From contig NZ_CP085839.1 of NCBI RefSeq assembly GCF_020715565.1, forward strand, positions 2,046,001 to 2,110,000: 64,000 nucleotides of DNA. Reading direction: 5' to 3'. This stretch comes from Nocardioides sp. Kera G14 (GTDB lineage Bacteria; Actinomycetota; Actinomycetes; Propionibacteriales; Nocardioidaceae). Every line of letters begins with the position of its first letter. Within the stretch, counting starts at the first letter, position 1. Positions 1 through 7,681 of this stretch are shown piece by piece. The notes below the pieces were generated by a model. The model had not been told where the DNA came from. It worked only from the letters and a program-made list of their open reading frames with translations, and searched no databases. The translations under genes and the position numbers were made by a program.

Positions 1-1214
1 CACTCGCCCTGTCCCCACAGCGCCTGCGCCGGTCCCTTGGCGTCGTGCATCAGCTTGGGTCGCTCCGGGTCGCCGAGCCAGGCGCCGAGCGCGGCCAGGT
101 CCTCGGGCGCCGCCGTCTCCAGGGAGAGGTACGCCGCCTCCTCGTGCGTGACGAAGGCGAGGCCGTCGACCTGGCCGGTGCCCGAGCCCCAGGAGCCACG
201 GACGTGCAGGGCAACAGGCGTGGTGCCGAGCGAAGCGAGGAACGCACCCACCTCACCCGGAGAGAGAGTTCGACCGGCGAGCTCGAAGCCACCCTCGGCG
301 GTCGGTTCCTCGGCCGCGCCGGCGTCGCCGACGACCGTCATCACGCGGGTGCGCAGCTCACCGCGGATCTCGAGCTCGTCGAGGAACTGCAGCGCCGCCT
401 GCCGGTCCCACTCGGCGCGCACGAGCTCCTCCGGCCGCTTGGCCAGCGGAAGGTCGCAGACGAGCGCATTGAGTCGCCGGTTGCGGATCACGTCGCCGAG
501 GTGCGCCCGCAGGTTGTCGCCCGCCTTGCCCTTGATCTCGTCGACGCGCGTGATGATGTTGTCCAGCCCGTCGAACTGCGCGATCCACTTGGCGGCGGTC
601 TTCGGCCCCACGCCCGGCACACCGGGGAGGTTGTCGCTGTCCTCACCGACGAGCGCGGCGATCTCCGGATAGCGGGCCGGCGGGACGCCGTACTTCTCCT
701 GGACGGCGGCCGGCGTCATCCGGGCGAGGTCCGAGACGCCGCGCATCGGGTACAGGATCGTCGAGTGCTCGGTGACGAGCTGCAGGCTGTCGCGGTCTCC
801 GGTCAGCACCAGGACGTCGAAGTCCTCGGCGAGGGCCTCGGTGACGAGGGTCGCGATGATGTCGTCGGCCTCGTAGCCGTCGACCTCGAGGAACGGGATC
901 CGCCAGGTGTCGAGGAGCTGCTTGATCAGCGGCAGCTGGCTCTTGAACTCGTCGGGCGTCTTGTTCCGCTTGGCCTTGTACTCGCTGTACTCGGCCATCC
1001 GGAAGGTCTGGCGCGAGACGTCGAAGGCGACCGCGACGTGGGTGGGCTGCTCGTCGCGCAGCACGTTGGTGAGCATTGAGGTGAACCCGTACACCGCGTT
1101 GGTGTGCTGCCCCGCCGCGGTCGCGAAGTTCTCGACCGGCAGCGCGAAGAAGGCGCGGTAGGCCAGCGAGTGACCGTCGAGCAGCAGCAGGCGAGGGCGG
1201 GTGGCTCCAGACAT
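1..1214 (-). CDS. polA: DNA polymerase I, N-terminal part (runs off left edge)
   Basis: Replication and repair polymerase that removes primers and fills gaps. About 404 residues are visible, from MSGATRPRLLLLDGHSLAYRAFF onward. Residues ~1-300 form the 5'-3' exonuclease (FLAP-type) domain, with the metal-binding LLLLDGHSL, DGYEADDIIAT, LTGDRDSLQL and GEDSDNLPGVPGVGPKTAAKW motifs. From ~310 a 3'-5' exonuclease-like domain begins, but where proofreading enzymes have an acidic DxE motif this one reads VALHVRGSW, so it is probably inactive. The polymerase domain lies beyond the window. The start is ATG, with TAGGGT 8 nt upstream, which suggests a leaderless transcript. It is divergent from the thioesterase gene with only 24 nt between start codons. 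The family assignment is secure. Confidence 0.96.
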   Translation of the reverse strand, partial: MSGATRPRLLLLDGHSLAYRAFFALPVENFATAAGQHTNAVYGFTSMLTNVLRDEQPTHVAVAFDVSRQTFRMAEYSEYKAKRNKTPDEFKSQLPLIKQLLDTWRIPFLEVDGYEADDIIATLVTEALAEDFDVLVLTGDRDSLQLVTEHSTILYPMRGVSDLARMTPAAVQEKYGVPPARYPEIAALVGEDSDNLPGVPGVGPKTAAKWIAQFDGLDNIITRVDEIKGKAGDNLRAHLGDVIRNRRLNALVCDLPLAKRPEELVRAEWDRQAALQFLDELEIRGELRTRVMTVVGDAGAAEEPTAEGGFELAGRTLSPGEVGAFLASLGTTPVALHVRGSWGSGTGQVDGLAFVTHEEAAYLSLETAAPEDLAALGAWLGDPERPKLMHDAKGPAQALWGQGE

Positions 1215-1222
1215 CGTGGATG

Positions 1223-1228
1223 ACCCTA
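1223..1228 (-). promoter_or_regulatory. Leaderless-type -10 box for polA
   Basis: TAGGGT lies 8 nt upstream of the polA ATG, with no Shine-Dalgarno sequence. It overlaps the opposite-strand -10 of the thioesterase gene. Confidence 0.5.
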
Positions 1229-1232
1229 TCTT
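1227..1232 (+). promoter_or_regulatory. Leaderless-type -10 box for the thioesterase gene
   Basis: TATCTT lies 6 nt upstream of the ATG at 1239. This spacing puts the transcription start at or next to the start codon. Confidence 0.55.
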
Positions 1233-1238
1233 GGGGCT

Positions 1239-1673
1239 ATGACAGAACAGAGCCCGTCCATCACCATCGACGACTTCCTGGCCGCCCTTCCCGAGGGCAT
1301 GGGGAAGCTCAACGAGAAGATGGGCGTCCAGCTCACCGAGATCTCCGCCGAGCGCGTCGTCGGCACCATGCCCGTGGAGGGCAACACCCAGCCGTACGGG
1401 ATGCTCCACGGCGGCGCCTCGGTCGTGCTCGCCGAGACGCTCGGCTCCGTCGGCTCCGGCATCCACGCCTTCGCCCTCGGCAAGATCGCGGTGGGCGTGG
1501 ACATCAACGCCACCCACCACCGCTCGTCCTACCCCGGCACGGTCGTCACCGGTACGGCGACGGCGATCCATCTGGGCCGCACGAGCGCGGCCTACGAGAT
1601 CGTCATCACCGACGAGCGCGGCAAGCGGATCTGCACCTCGCGGATCACCTGCGCGCTGATCGCCGCGAAGTAG
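1239..1673 (+). CDS. PaaI-like hot-dog fold thioesterase
   Basis: Predicted acyl-CoA thioesterase of 144 residues, a normal length for the PaaI/YdiI/DUF4442-like hot-dog group. The signature YGMLHGGASVVLAETLGS (about residues 48-65) is the loop and helix where this family carries its catalytic acid (Glu in AET) and glycine-rich acyl-binding turn. VGVDINATHHRSSYPGTVVTGTAT follows as the central strands. The protein is cytosolic, with no signal peptide. The start is ATG preceded at 6 nt by TATCTT and no ribosome-binding site, so it is probably leaderless. It converges on the GNAT gene, with 3 nt between stop codons. The substrate is unknown. Aromatic or short-chain acyl-CoA is typical of relatives, but that is inference. 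Confidence 0.88.
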   Translation: MTEQSPSITIDDFLAALPEGMGKLNEKMGVQLTEISAERVVGTMPVEGNTQPYGMLHGGASVVLAETLGSVGSGIHAFALGKIAVGVDINATHHRSSYPGTVVTGTATAIHLGRTSAAYEIVITDERGKRICTSRITCALIAAK

Positions 1674-1676
1674 CGC

Positions 1677-2255
1677 TCAGCCGGCGGAGTTCGCCCGCCG
1701 GATCCGCCGCGCCGCGAGCACGCGCTGCGGCCGGTAGCCCGGCACCCGCTGGCTGACCGGCAGTTGCTCGGTGAGCTTGTCCCGCATCGCCTGGGTCGTG
1801 CCGACCCGGAAGATCGCCGAGGCGCCCAGCCCCAGGCGGGCGAGATAGCGGTTGGCCTCGCGCGTGCCGTGGGCGGCACCACCGGTGACATGTCCGATGC
1901 CGTTCTCCTCTGCCCACGTGGTGCCGGCGTCCATGAGGGCGTGGCCGACACCGCGGCGGCGGAACCTGCTCGCCACGTGCGGGGCGAGGATCAGCACCGT
2001 CGGCGTGAGGTTCAGCGGCGTGAGTGTCGTGATCCTCAGGAGGACGGCACCGGCGAACTCGCCGTCGTACTCGGCGACGACGATCCGCTGCTCGGCGGAG
2101 TCGGCAGAGTCCTTGATGACCGTCTCGAGGTCGGCCGCCTGCTCCTGCGCGTCGGCGCGTCGGAGCAGGTCGGCCCAGAGCTCGGTCAGGGCGAGCGCGT
2201 CCTCGACGGTCGCCTCGCGGAGGGTCACCATGGACCGGGTCATGCGGCTGTTCAT
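1677..2255 (-). CDS. GNAT-family N-acetyltransferase
   Basis: Predicted acetyl-CoA-dependent N-acetyltransferase, 192 residues. The acetyl-CoA pyrophosphate-binding loop of motif A is visible as SRFRRRGVGHALMDAGTTWAEENG (about residues 108-131). It is followed by the motif-B segment with REANRYLARLGLGASAIFRVG, where these enzymes place a small helix carrying NxxAxxxYxxxGF-like residues. The start is uncertain: ATG at 2255 is used, but in-frame ATGs at 2243 and 2231 (MVTLREATVEDA) would also fit, and no candidate has a good ribosome-binding site. It lies 30 nt downstream of livF on the same strand, so it may be read through from the liv operon. The acceptor substrate cannot be told from sequence. 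Confidence 0.85.
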   Translation of the reverse strand: MNSRMTRSMVTLREATVEDALALTELWADLLRRADAQEQAADLETVIKDSADSAEQRIVVAEYDGEFAGAVLLRITTLTPLNLTPTVLILAPHVASRFRRRGVGHALMDAGTTWAEENGIGHVTGGAAHGTREANRYLARLGLGASAIFRVGTTQAMRDKLTEQLPVSQRVPGYRPQRVLAARRIRRANSAG

Positions 2256-2285
2256 GTGGGGTGCCAGCCTCTCAACAATCTGTGG

Positions 2286-2996
2286 TTAGCCGCCGAGATA
2301 GGCCTTGGTGATCTCCGGGTCGTTCCGGAGGTCCCTGGCCGCGCCCTCCAGCTTAAGCGACCCGGACTCGAGCACGTAAGCCCTGTCGGCGATGCTGAGC
2401 GCCGCGCGGGCGTTCTGCTCGACCACCATGACCGTGGTGCCCTGCTCGCGGATCCGGCGGATCGTGGCGAAGATCAGGTCGACCAGCACCGGCGCGAGAC
2501 CCATCGACGGCTCGTCGAGGAGCAGCAGCTTGGGCCGGGTCATCTGCGCACGGGCCACGGCGAGCATCTGCTGCTCACCGCCGGACATGGTCCCGGCCTT
2601 CTGGTGGAGCCGCTCCCGCAGCCGCGGGAAGAGCTCCAGCATGGCCTCCATGTCCTCGGCCACCGCGGCCTTGTCCTTGCGGAGGAAGGCGCCCAGGTCC
2701 AGGTTCTCCGCGACCGTCATGCGCGGGAAGATCCGGCGACCCTCCGGCGACTGGGCGATGCCGAGGTTCACGATCCTGTCCGCGGGCATCCCCTGGATCG
2801 CCTTGCCCTCGAAGGTCACCTGCCCCTTCTTGGGGCGCAGCAGCCCCGAGATGGTCCGCAGCGTCGTCGACTTGCCGGCACCGTTGGAGCCGATCAGCGT
2901 GACGATCTCGCCCTCGTTGACGGTGAGGCTGAGTCCCTTGACGGCGGCGATGTTGCCGTAGGAGACGTGGACGTCCTTGAGTTCCAGCATGGTCAT
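2286..2996 (-). CDS. livF: Branched-chain amino acid ABC transporter, ATP-binding protein LivF
   Basis: Second cytoplasmic ATPase of a LIV-type (HAAT family) importer, 236 residues as usual for LivF. Walker A is GSNGAGKST (residues 36-44), the ABC signature MSGGEQQ is near 140, and Walker B LLLLDEPSMGLAP is near 160. The Q-loop segment includes QSPEGRRIFPRMTVAENL, where EGRRIFP is a LivF hallmark. It is the last gene of livKHMGF, 3 nt after the livG stop. The ATG at 2996 has GAGGA at about 7 nt. A second ATG lies two codons in. Confidence 0.95.
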   Translation of the reverse strand: MTMLELKDVHVSYGNIAAVKGLSLTVNEGEIVTLIGSNGAGKSTTLRTISGLLRPKKGQVTFEGKAIQGMPADRIVNLGIAQSPEGRRIFPRMTVAENLDLGAFLRKDKAAVAEDMEAMLELFPRLRERLHQKAGTMSGGEQQMLAVARAQMTRPKLLLLDEPSMGLAPVLVDLIFATIRRIREQGTTVMVVEQNARAALSIADRAYVLESGSLKLEGAARDLRNDPEITKAYLGG

Positions 2997-2999
2997 GGC

Positions 3000-3833
3000 T
3001 CAGTCCTCGTCTGCGATCGTGATGTGGTCGTCGCCTGCGGCGGAGCCGAGGTAGGCCTCGACGACGCGCGGGTTGACGCGGACCTCGTCGGGGGTGCCCT
3101 CGGCGATCTTCTCGCCACGGTCGAGCACCGTGATCCGCTCCGAGACACGCATGACGACGGACATGTCGTGCTCGATGAGCAGCACCGAGACGCCGCGCTC
3201 GTCGCGGACCCGGTGGACGAACCGCACGAACTCGGCGGACTCGGCCGGGTTCATGCCGGCGGTGGGCTCGTCAAGGAGGAGCACCTTCGGCTTGAGCGCG
3301 AGCGCACGGGCCACCTCGAGACGGCGCTGGTCGCCGTACGAGAGGTTGCGGGCGTATTCGCCGGCGGTCTTGCCGATGCCCACGAAGTCGAGGAGCTCAC
3401 GCGCGAAGTCGTGGGCCTCCCTCTCCTCGCGCTTCTGCTTCGGCAGGCCGAAGACCGTGCTCCACATGCCGGAGCGCAGGTGCGAGTGCATCGCGACCTT
3501 GACGTTCTCCTCGGCCGTCATGAGACCGAAGAGCCGGATGTTCTGGAACGTCCGGGCCAGGCCCAGCTGCGCGATCTTGTGCGGCTGGAAGCCCGTGACG
3601 TCCTTCTCCCCCAGGACGACCCGACCGCCATGGTCGGGCTCGTAGAGACCGGTGAGGGCGTTGAAGAACGTGGTCTTGCCGGCACCGTTGGGGCCGATCA
3701 GGGAGACGACGGACTTCTCGGGGACGATGAAGTCGACCTTGTTGACGGCGACCAGGCCGCCGAAGGTGACGCTGATGTTGCTGGCGACGAGGGCGGGAGG
3801 GGCCTCGACTGCGGTTGCTGCGGTGGTGCTCAC
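3000..3833 (-). CDS. livG: Branched-chain amino acid ABC transporter, ATP-binding protein LivG
   Basis: First cytoplasmic ATPase of the LIV importer, 277 residues. Walker A is GPNGAGKTT (47-55), followed by the LivG-type segment GLARTFQNIRLFGLMTAEENV. The signature is LSYGDQRR, and Walker B is LLLDEPTAGMNPAES. The C-terminus carries the LivG-specific extension GEKIAEGTPDEVRVNPRVVEAYLG, plus an acidic tail. The start is GTG, whose GTGA overlaps the livM stop, indicating translational coupling. With LivF it should drive transport through LivH/LivM. Confidence 0.95.
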   Translation of the reverse strand: MSTTAATAVEAPPALVASNISVTFGGLVAVNKVDFIVPEKSVVSLIGPNGAGKTTFFNALTGLYEPDHGGRVVLGEKDVTGFQPHKIAQLGLARTFQNIRLFGLMTAEENVKVAMHSHLRSGMWSTVFGLPKQKREEREAHDFARELLDFVGIGKTAGEYARNLSYGDQRRLEVARALALKPKVLLLDEPTAGMNPAESAEFVRFVHRVRDERGVSVLLIEHDMSVVMRVSERITVLDRGEKIAEGTPDEVRVNPRVVEAYLGSAAGDDHITIADED

Positions 3834-5068
3834 AGGGACGACTCCTCTGCCTTGGCCTCGGCCTGTTCGACGATCTCGTCACTCGGAGCCTCGGCGAACG
3901 TGTCGCCGACGGCGCCCTCATGCATGACTGCCCGGGTGCGGCTCTCCGGGAAGAAGCCTTCACGACGGAAGAGCATCATCAGGACGAGCGCGCCACCGAA
4001 GATGAGGAACGTGTACGACGAGAAGTCGATGCTCGTGCCGGCGGCGTTGTTGATCGTGTCACCGATCTGGCCCAGGCCGGTGCTGTTGAACCAGGAGAGG
4101 AACAGCGCGCCGATCAGGACGCCCCACACGTTGCCCATGCCGCCGAGGACGACCATGGCGAGCAGGGTGATGGAGACCGAGAAGGTGAAGGGATCCGGCA
4201 GCAGGCGACCGAGCTGCATCGCGTAGGCGACGCCGCAGAGGCCGCCGGCGGCCGCCCCGACGGCGTACGCCGACAGCTTGGTCTTCACCAGCGAGACGCC
4301 CATGGCGCTTGCGGCCAACTCGTCCTCACGGAGTGCCAGCCAGGCGCGTCCGAGTCGGCCCGAGCGGATGCGCAGTGAGATGAAGATGATGATCCCCGTG
4401 AGGAGCGCGAAGTAGATGAAACGCCCCTGGTGGTCGAAGGCGAGCAGGTTGCCCCAGCTCAGCGTGCTGTCGGTGACCTTGACCCCGCTGACGTTGTCCG
4501 TCGGACCGATGCCGAGCGACCCGTTGCCGATGTTGTGCCCGAAGATGTTGTCGCTGTTGGTGAAGAACTGGGCGGTGATCTCACCGAAGCCCATCGTCAC
4601 CAGGGCGAGGTAGTCACCGCGGAGGCGCAGCGTCGGCGCGCCGATGAGCACGCCGAAGGCCGCGCAGAGTGCGACCGCGATGACCGCCACGAGCACGACG
4701 TTGAGGTGCACGCCCTGCTCGGTGCCCGGCGAGAGGTTGCCGAGCACGTCGATCGCCTTGTGCGTCGGGATGAACGACGACATGAACCACGCCGTCGAAT
4801 ATCCACCGAAGGCCCAGAAGGCGACGTAGCCGAGGTCGAGCAGGCCCGCGTAGCCGACGACGATGTTGAGGCCGAGGGCGCTCATCGCCCAGATCAGCGC
4901 GAGGTTGATCTGGTCGAGCGGAAGCCAGTCCTGGAAGAACGTGCCGACGTCGTCACCGAGGTTGGGGAGGATGAAGCTGTAGAAGACGAAGACCACGACG
5001 GCCGCGATGCCGAAGCCGAGCGGCCAACCGACCTTGGACTTGTCGATGCTCTTGAAGTCGATGGCCAT
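3830..5068 (-). CDS. livM: Branched-chain amino acid ABC transporter permease LivM
   Basis: Inner-membrane permease of the LIV importer, 412 residues. It has eight or more hydrophobic segments (for example VVVFVFYSFILPNLG near the N-terminus and NIVVGYAGLLDLGYVAFWAFGGY). The EAA-type cytoplasmic loop is RLGRAWLALREDELAASAMGV, the expected ATPase contact. The later GTPLL-like stretch ALVGM-type core reads LLAMVVLGGMGNVWGVLIGALFL, typical of LivM. The C-terminal ~50 residues are an acidic Glu/Ala-rich tail (EIVEQAEAKAEE), longer than in enteric LivM. It lies between livH and livG, 4 nt after the livH stop. Confidence 0.94.
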   Translation of the reverse strand: MAIDFKSIDKSKVGWPLGFGIAAVVVFVFYSFILPNLGDDVGTFFQDWLPLDQINLALIWAMSALGLNIVVGYAGLLDLGYVAFWAFGGYSTAWFMSSFIPTHKAIDVLGNLSPGTEQGVHLNVVLVAVIAVALCAAFGVLIGAPTLRLRGDYLALVTMGFGEITAQFFTNSDNIFGHNIGNGSLGIGPTDNVSGVKVTDSTLSWGNLLAFDHQGRFIYFALLTGIIIFISLRIRSGRLGRAWLALREDELAASAMGVSLVKTKLSAYAVGAAAGGLCGVAYAMQLGRLLPDPFTFSVSITLLAMVVLGGMGNVWGVLIGALFLSWFNSTGLGQIGDTINNAAGTSIDFSSYTFLIFGGALVLMMLFRREGFFPESRTRAVMHEGAVGDTFAEAPSDEIVEQAEAKAEESSL

Positions 5069-5072
5069 GTGG

Positions 5073-6122
5073 CTACACCTTCTCCTTCGTGTTGATGTTC
5101 ATGAGGCCGCCGGGGCGGAACACCATGACGAGGATGAGGACGACGAAGACGACCGACTGCGTCCAGCGCTGGCCGGCGCCGTACGCCGCGCCCTCGTTGA
5201 GGGCCTGCAGGATGCCGATCAGGAAGCCGCCGAGGACTGCGCCCGACAGGCTGCCGATGCCACCGAGGACGGCCGCGGTGAAGGCGATCATGCCGAGCTG
5301 CATCCCGAGGCTGTAGCGGACGGTGCCGATCGTCTGGGCGTACATGACCGCAGCGACGCCCGCGAGGGCGCCGCCGAGCGCGAAGGTCATGGAGATGATC
5401 CGGTTGACGTTGACGCCCATCAGGCGGGCGGCGTCCTGGTCCTGCGCGGTGGCGCGCATCGCCTTGCCCATCCGGGTCTTGGTCACGAGCCAGCTGACCA
5501 CCAGGAGGATCGGGATCGTGATCAGGAAGGCGATGGTGTAGGACCAGTAGAAGTCCACGCCGAAGATGCTGAAACCCCCCTTGGGCAGGACGCTGGCGAC
5601 CGACTTGGGTGAGGAGCCGTTCCACTTGAGGCCGACGAACTGGAGCACGAAGCTCATGCCGACGGCCGTGATGAGGGGCGCCAGCTTGGGCGCGTGCCGC
5701 AGGCGGCGGTAGGCGAAGAACTCGATCGCGACGTTGATCGCCGCGCAGAACGTGGCGGTCAGGATCAGCGCTGCGAGCAGGGCGAGCCATCCGGTGAGGC
5801 TCGTGCCGCCGTGCTGGTCGAACCAGCGGTCGACCACGAGGGCGCTGAAGATGGTGCCGAGCATGAAGAGGTCGCCGTGGGCGAAGTTGATCAGCTCGAT
5901 GATGCCGTAGACGAGCGAGTAGCCGAGGGCGAGCAGCGCGTAGAGGGCGCCGTTGCTGATGCCGATGACGATGGCGGAGGCGAAGCTCGAGGGGCTCTTG
6001 GCGAGGTTGGCGATGAGCCAGACGGCGACAGCGGTCAGGAGCGCGTACGCGAAGGCGCGCTCGACGATGACGCTGACCCGGAGGGGCGGTTTGGGCAGGG
6101 TTACTGCGGCGGACGTGGCCAT
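5073..6122 (-). CDS. livH: Branched-chain amino acid ABC transporter permease LivH
   Basis: Second membrane permease of the LIV importer, 349 residues from the chosen start. The start is ATG at 6122 (MATSAAVTLPKPP) because AGGGAG sits 7-8 nt before it. The frame stays open upstream for 28 more codons, but those run into the intergenic hairpin. Recognisable LivH features are ISNGALYALLALGYSLVYGIIELINFAHGDLFMLG in the first half and the cytoplasmic EAA-like loop TRMGKAMRATAQDQDAARLMGVNVNRII. These are followed by FTAAVLGGIGSLSGAVLGG. It forms the heterodimeric pore with LivM. Confidence 0.94.
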   Translation of the reverse strand: MATSAAVTLPKPPLRVSVIVERAFAYALLTAVAVWLIANLAKSPSSFASAIVIGISNGALYALLALGYSLVYGIIELINFAHGDLFMLGTIFSALVVDRWFDQHGGTSLTGWLALLAALILTATFCAAINVAIEFFAYRRLRHAPKLAPLITAVGMSFVLQFVGLKWNGSSPKSVASVLPKGGFSIFGVDFYWSYTIAFLITIPILLVVSWLVTKTRMGKAMRATAQDQDAARLMGVNVNRIISMTFALGGALAGVAAVMYAQTIGTVRYSLGMQLGMIAFTAAVLGGIGSLSGAVLGGFLIGILQALNEGAAYGAGQRWTQSVVFVVLILVMVFRPGGLMNINTKEKV

Positions 6123-6188
6123 GGGGATCTCCCTAAAGGTCCGGGTGGTGCTGTTGGGATCTTCGTCCCAAGGATGGGGACGTGGGAA

Positions 6189-6226
6189 GGGGGAGCCGGC
6201 GCTCATGTGTGAGCGTCGGCTCCCCC
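6189..6226 (-). terminator. 17-bp stem-loop between livK and livH
   Basis: The arms 6189-6205 and 6210-6226 pair over 17 bp with one G-T wobble and a 4-nt loop. It begins 15 nt after the livK stop and lies 67 nt before livH. No T-run follows on the minus strand, so it is more likely a partial terminator or a 3'-end stabiliser for livK mRNA than a full stop. Confidence 0.75.
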
Positions 6227-6241
6227 GTTCTCAGTACGACG

Positions 6242-7510
6242 TCAGGAGACCGGCCACGGCTTGACCGTGGTCTCCTTGCCACCCTTGACCTGCTGGATGG
6301 TGATGTCGATCTGGTTCACGTCACCGGAGGCCGGGTCGATCTTGATGTCCTTGCCCAGGATCGCGTCGGCAGCGGCGATCGAGATGTCGGCGTCGTCACC
6401 GACGACCGCCGCGTTGACACCCTTGCGGGTGCCATCGGACTTCTCGATGCCCTGCATGATGACCTGGAGGGCCTGGACGCCGTAGAGGGCGTAGGGGCTG
6501 GCCGGCGGGCCGCCGTACTCGGCCTCGTAGTCCGTGAGGAACTTACCGGTGGTCTCGGTCTTGGCGAGGTCGTCGAGGCCCAGGCCCGGGAACGTCTGGT
6601 AGACGCCCTCCGCCTCGGGCAGCGCGTCGAAGTCCGGGTAGCCGACGAAGCCGTCAGGGGTGATGACCTTGACCTTGGAGTTGTCGCCGAGGATCTTGAC
6701 CTTGTCCTTGATCAGCTGGGCGCCGTTGTTGTCCTCGATACCGCCGAAGTAGACGCAGTCCACGCCGTCGGACTTCGCCTTGTTGAAGAGGGCGTTGTAG
6801 TTGGCGGCCTTGCCGTCCCAGGCCTGCTGGGTGACCTTGATGCCCTCGCTCTTCGCCTCCTTGGCGAACTGACCGGCCACACCCTTGCCGTACACCTCGG
6901 CGTCGTCGAGGACGAGGCAGTTGGTGACCTTGAGGTCCTGGACGGCCATCTGCGCGCCGGCGACACCCTGGTAGTCGTCGGTCGCGACGACGCGGGCGTA
7001 GGACTTGATGCCGGTGGGGTAGAACTTGTCGGGCTCACCGGTGTCCCAGGCCTTGGTCAGGCCGGGGTAGGTGTTGGCCTCGGAGACCTCGAGGAGGGGG
7101 CCGTCGGGAGCCTGGTTGAGGATCGGGACCTCGACCTCGGCACAACCCGAGTTGTACGTGCCCATGACCGCGACGAGGTTCTTGGTGGCGACCGCGTCGT
7201 TGGCGTTCTTCGAGCACTGCGCGGCGTCCCACTTGCCGGCAGCAGCGGTGGCGTCGTCGAACTTCTTGAGCTCGATCGTGTAGTCGCCGGCCTTCGGGTT
7301 CTGCTTGAGGTAGAGCTGCATGGCGTTCCAGATGGAGTCCGCCGCGTCCTTCGACGAGCCGGTGAAGGGCTGGTCGACGCCGACGATCAGCGTCTTGCCG
7401 CCGCCGCTGCCGCCGGAGCTGTCTGAGTCGCTGGAGCCGCAGGCCGTGACCGTGAGGCCGGTCGCGGCCGCGGTCGCCAGGACGGCGATCGCCTTGATGC
7501 GCTTGTTCAT
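6242..7510 (-). CDS. livK: Branched-chain amino acid ABC transporter, substrate-binding lipoprotein LivK
   Basis: Extracytoplasmic binding protein of the LIV importer, 422 residues from ATG 7510 (MNKRIKAIAVLATAA), which has AGAGGAC at about 6 nt. A lipoprotein signal peptide ends in LTVTAC at about residues 19-24, so the protein is lipid-anchored after Lgt and LspA processing (both genes are in this window). A Ser/Gly linker follows, then a periplasmic-binding type I fold (LIVGVDQPFTGSSKDAADSI..., AVMGTYNSGCAEVEVPILNQ, DAEVYGKGVAGQFAKEAKSEGIKV). It is first in livKHMGF. The ligand is probably branched-chain or other aliphatic amino acids. Related proteins also bind amides or urea, so specificity is inferred. 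Confidence 0.93.
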   Translation of the reverse strand: MNKRIKAIAVLATAAATGLTVTACGSSDSDSSGGSGGGKTLIVGVDQPFTGSSKDAADSIWNAMQLYLKQNPKAGDYTIELKKFDDATAAAGKWDAAQCSKNANDAVATKNLVAVMGTYNSGCAEVEVPILNQAPDGPLLEVSEANTYPGLTKAWDTGEPDKFYPTGIKSYARVVATDDYQGVAGAQMAVQDLKVTNCLVLDDAEVYGKGVAGQFAKEAKSEGIKVTQQAWDGKAANYNALFNKAKSDGVDCVYFGGIEDNNGAQLIKDKVKILGDNSKVKVITPDGFVGYPDFDALPEAEGVYQTFPGLGLDDLAKTETTGKFLTDYEAEYGGPPASPYALYGVQALQVIMQGIEKSDGTRKGVNAAVVGDDADISIAAADAILGKDIKIDPASGDVNQIDITIQQVKGGKETTVKPWPVS

Positions 7511-7542
7511 TCTTGTCCTCTCAACTGCTTCGTATGGCGGGG

Positions 7543-7562
7543 ATGCCAGGTCATGCCAGGTC
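7543..7562 (+). repeat. Tandem 10-bp direct repeat in the livK leader
   Basis: ATGCCAGGTC occurs twice back to back (7543-7552 and 7553-7562). It lies between the livK promoter and the livK start, and part of it can pair with CCCAGAGG...-side sequence as a small leader hairpin. It could be an operator or an mRNA structure. Confidence 0.55.
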
Positions 7563-7591
7563 CTCTGGGCATGGTGAAGCACTGGTCCGTG

Positions 7592-7620
7592 AACCTAGGT
7601 TCTGTGACAGGTGGTGTCAA
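7592..7620 (-). promoter_or_regulatory. Predicted sigma-A-type promoter of the livKHMGF operon
   Basis: On the minus strand TTGACA (7615-7620) is followed after exactly 17 nt by TAGGTT (7592-7597). The -10 sits inside a 12-bp palindrome GAACCTAGGTTC (7591-7602). Transcription should start near 7585, leaving a ~75-nt leader. Confidence 0.72.
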
Positions 7621-7681
7621 CGACCGTGCTGAGTCGGTAACGCTCCGAAATCAAGACGTAATCGGAGCTGTCGCCACCGAT

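Noticed and set aside
1764..4226. Long plus-strand frame across the GNAT, livF, livG and livM region
   Set aside because: It crosses the antisense of four clear genes, has no family motif and no ribosome-binding site.
7642..7668. Inverted repeat GCTCCGA/TCGGAGC behind pdtaR as a terminator
   Set aside because: The stem is only 7 bp with a 13-nt loop and no T-run follows on the minus strand, so it is too weak to call.
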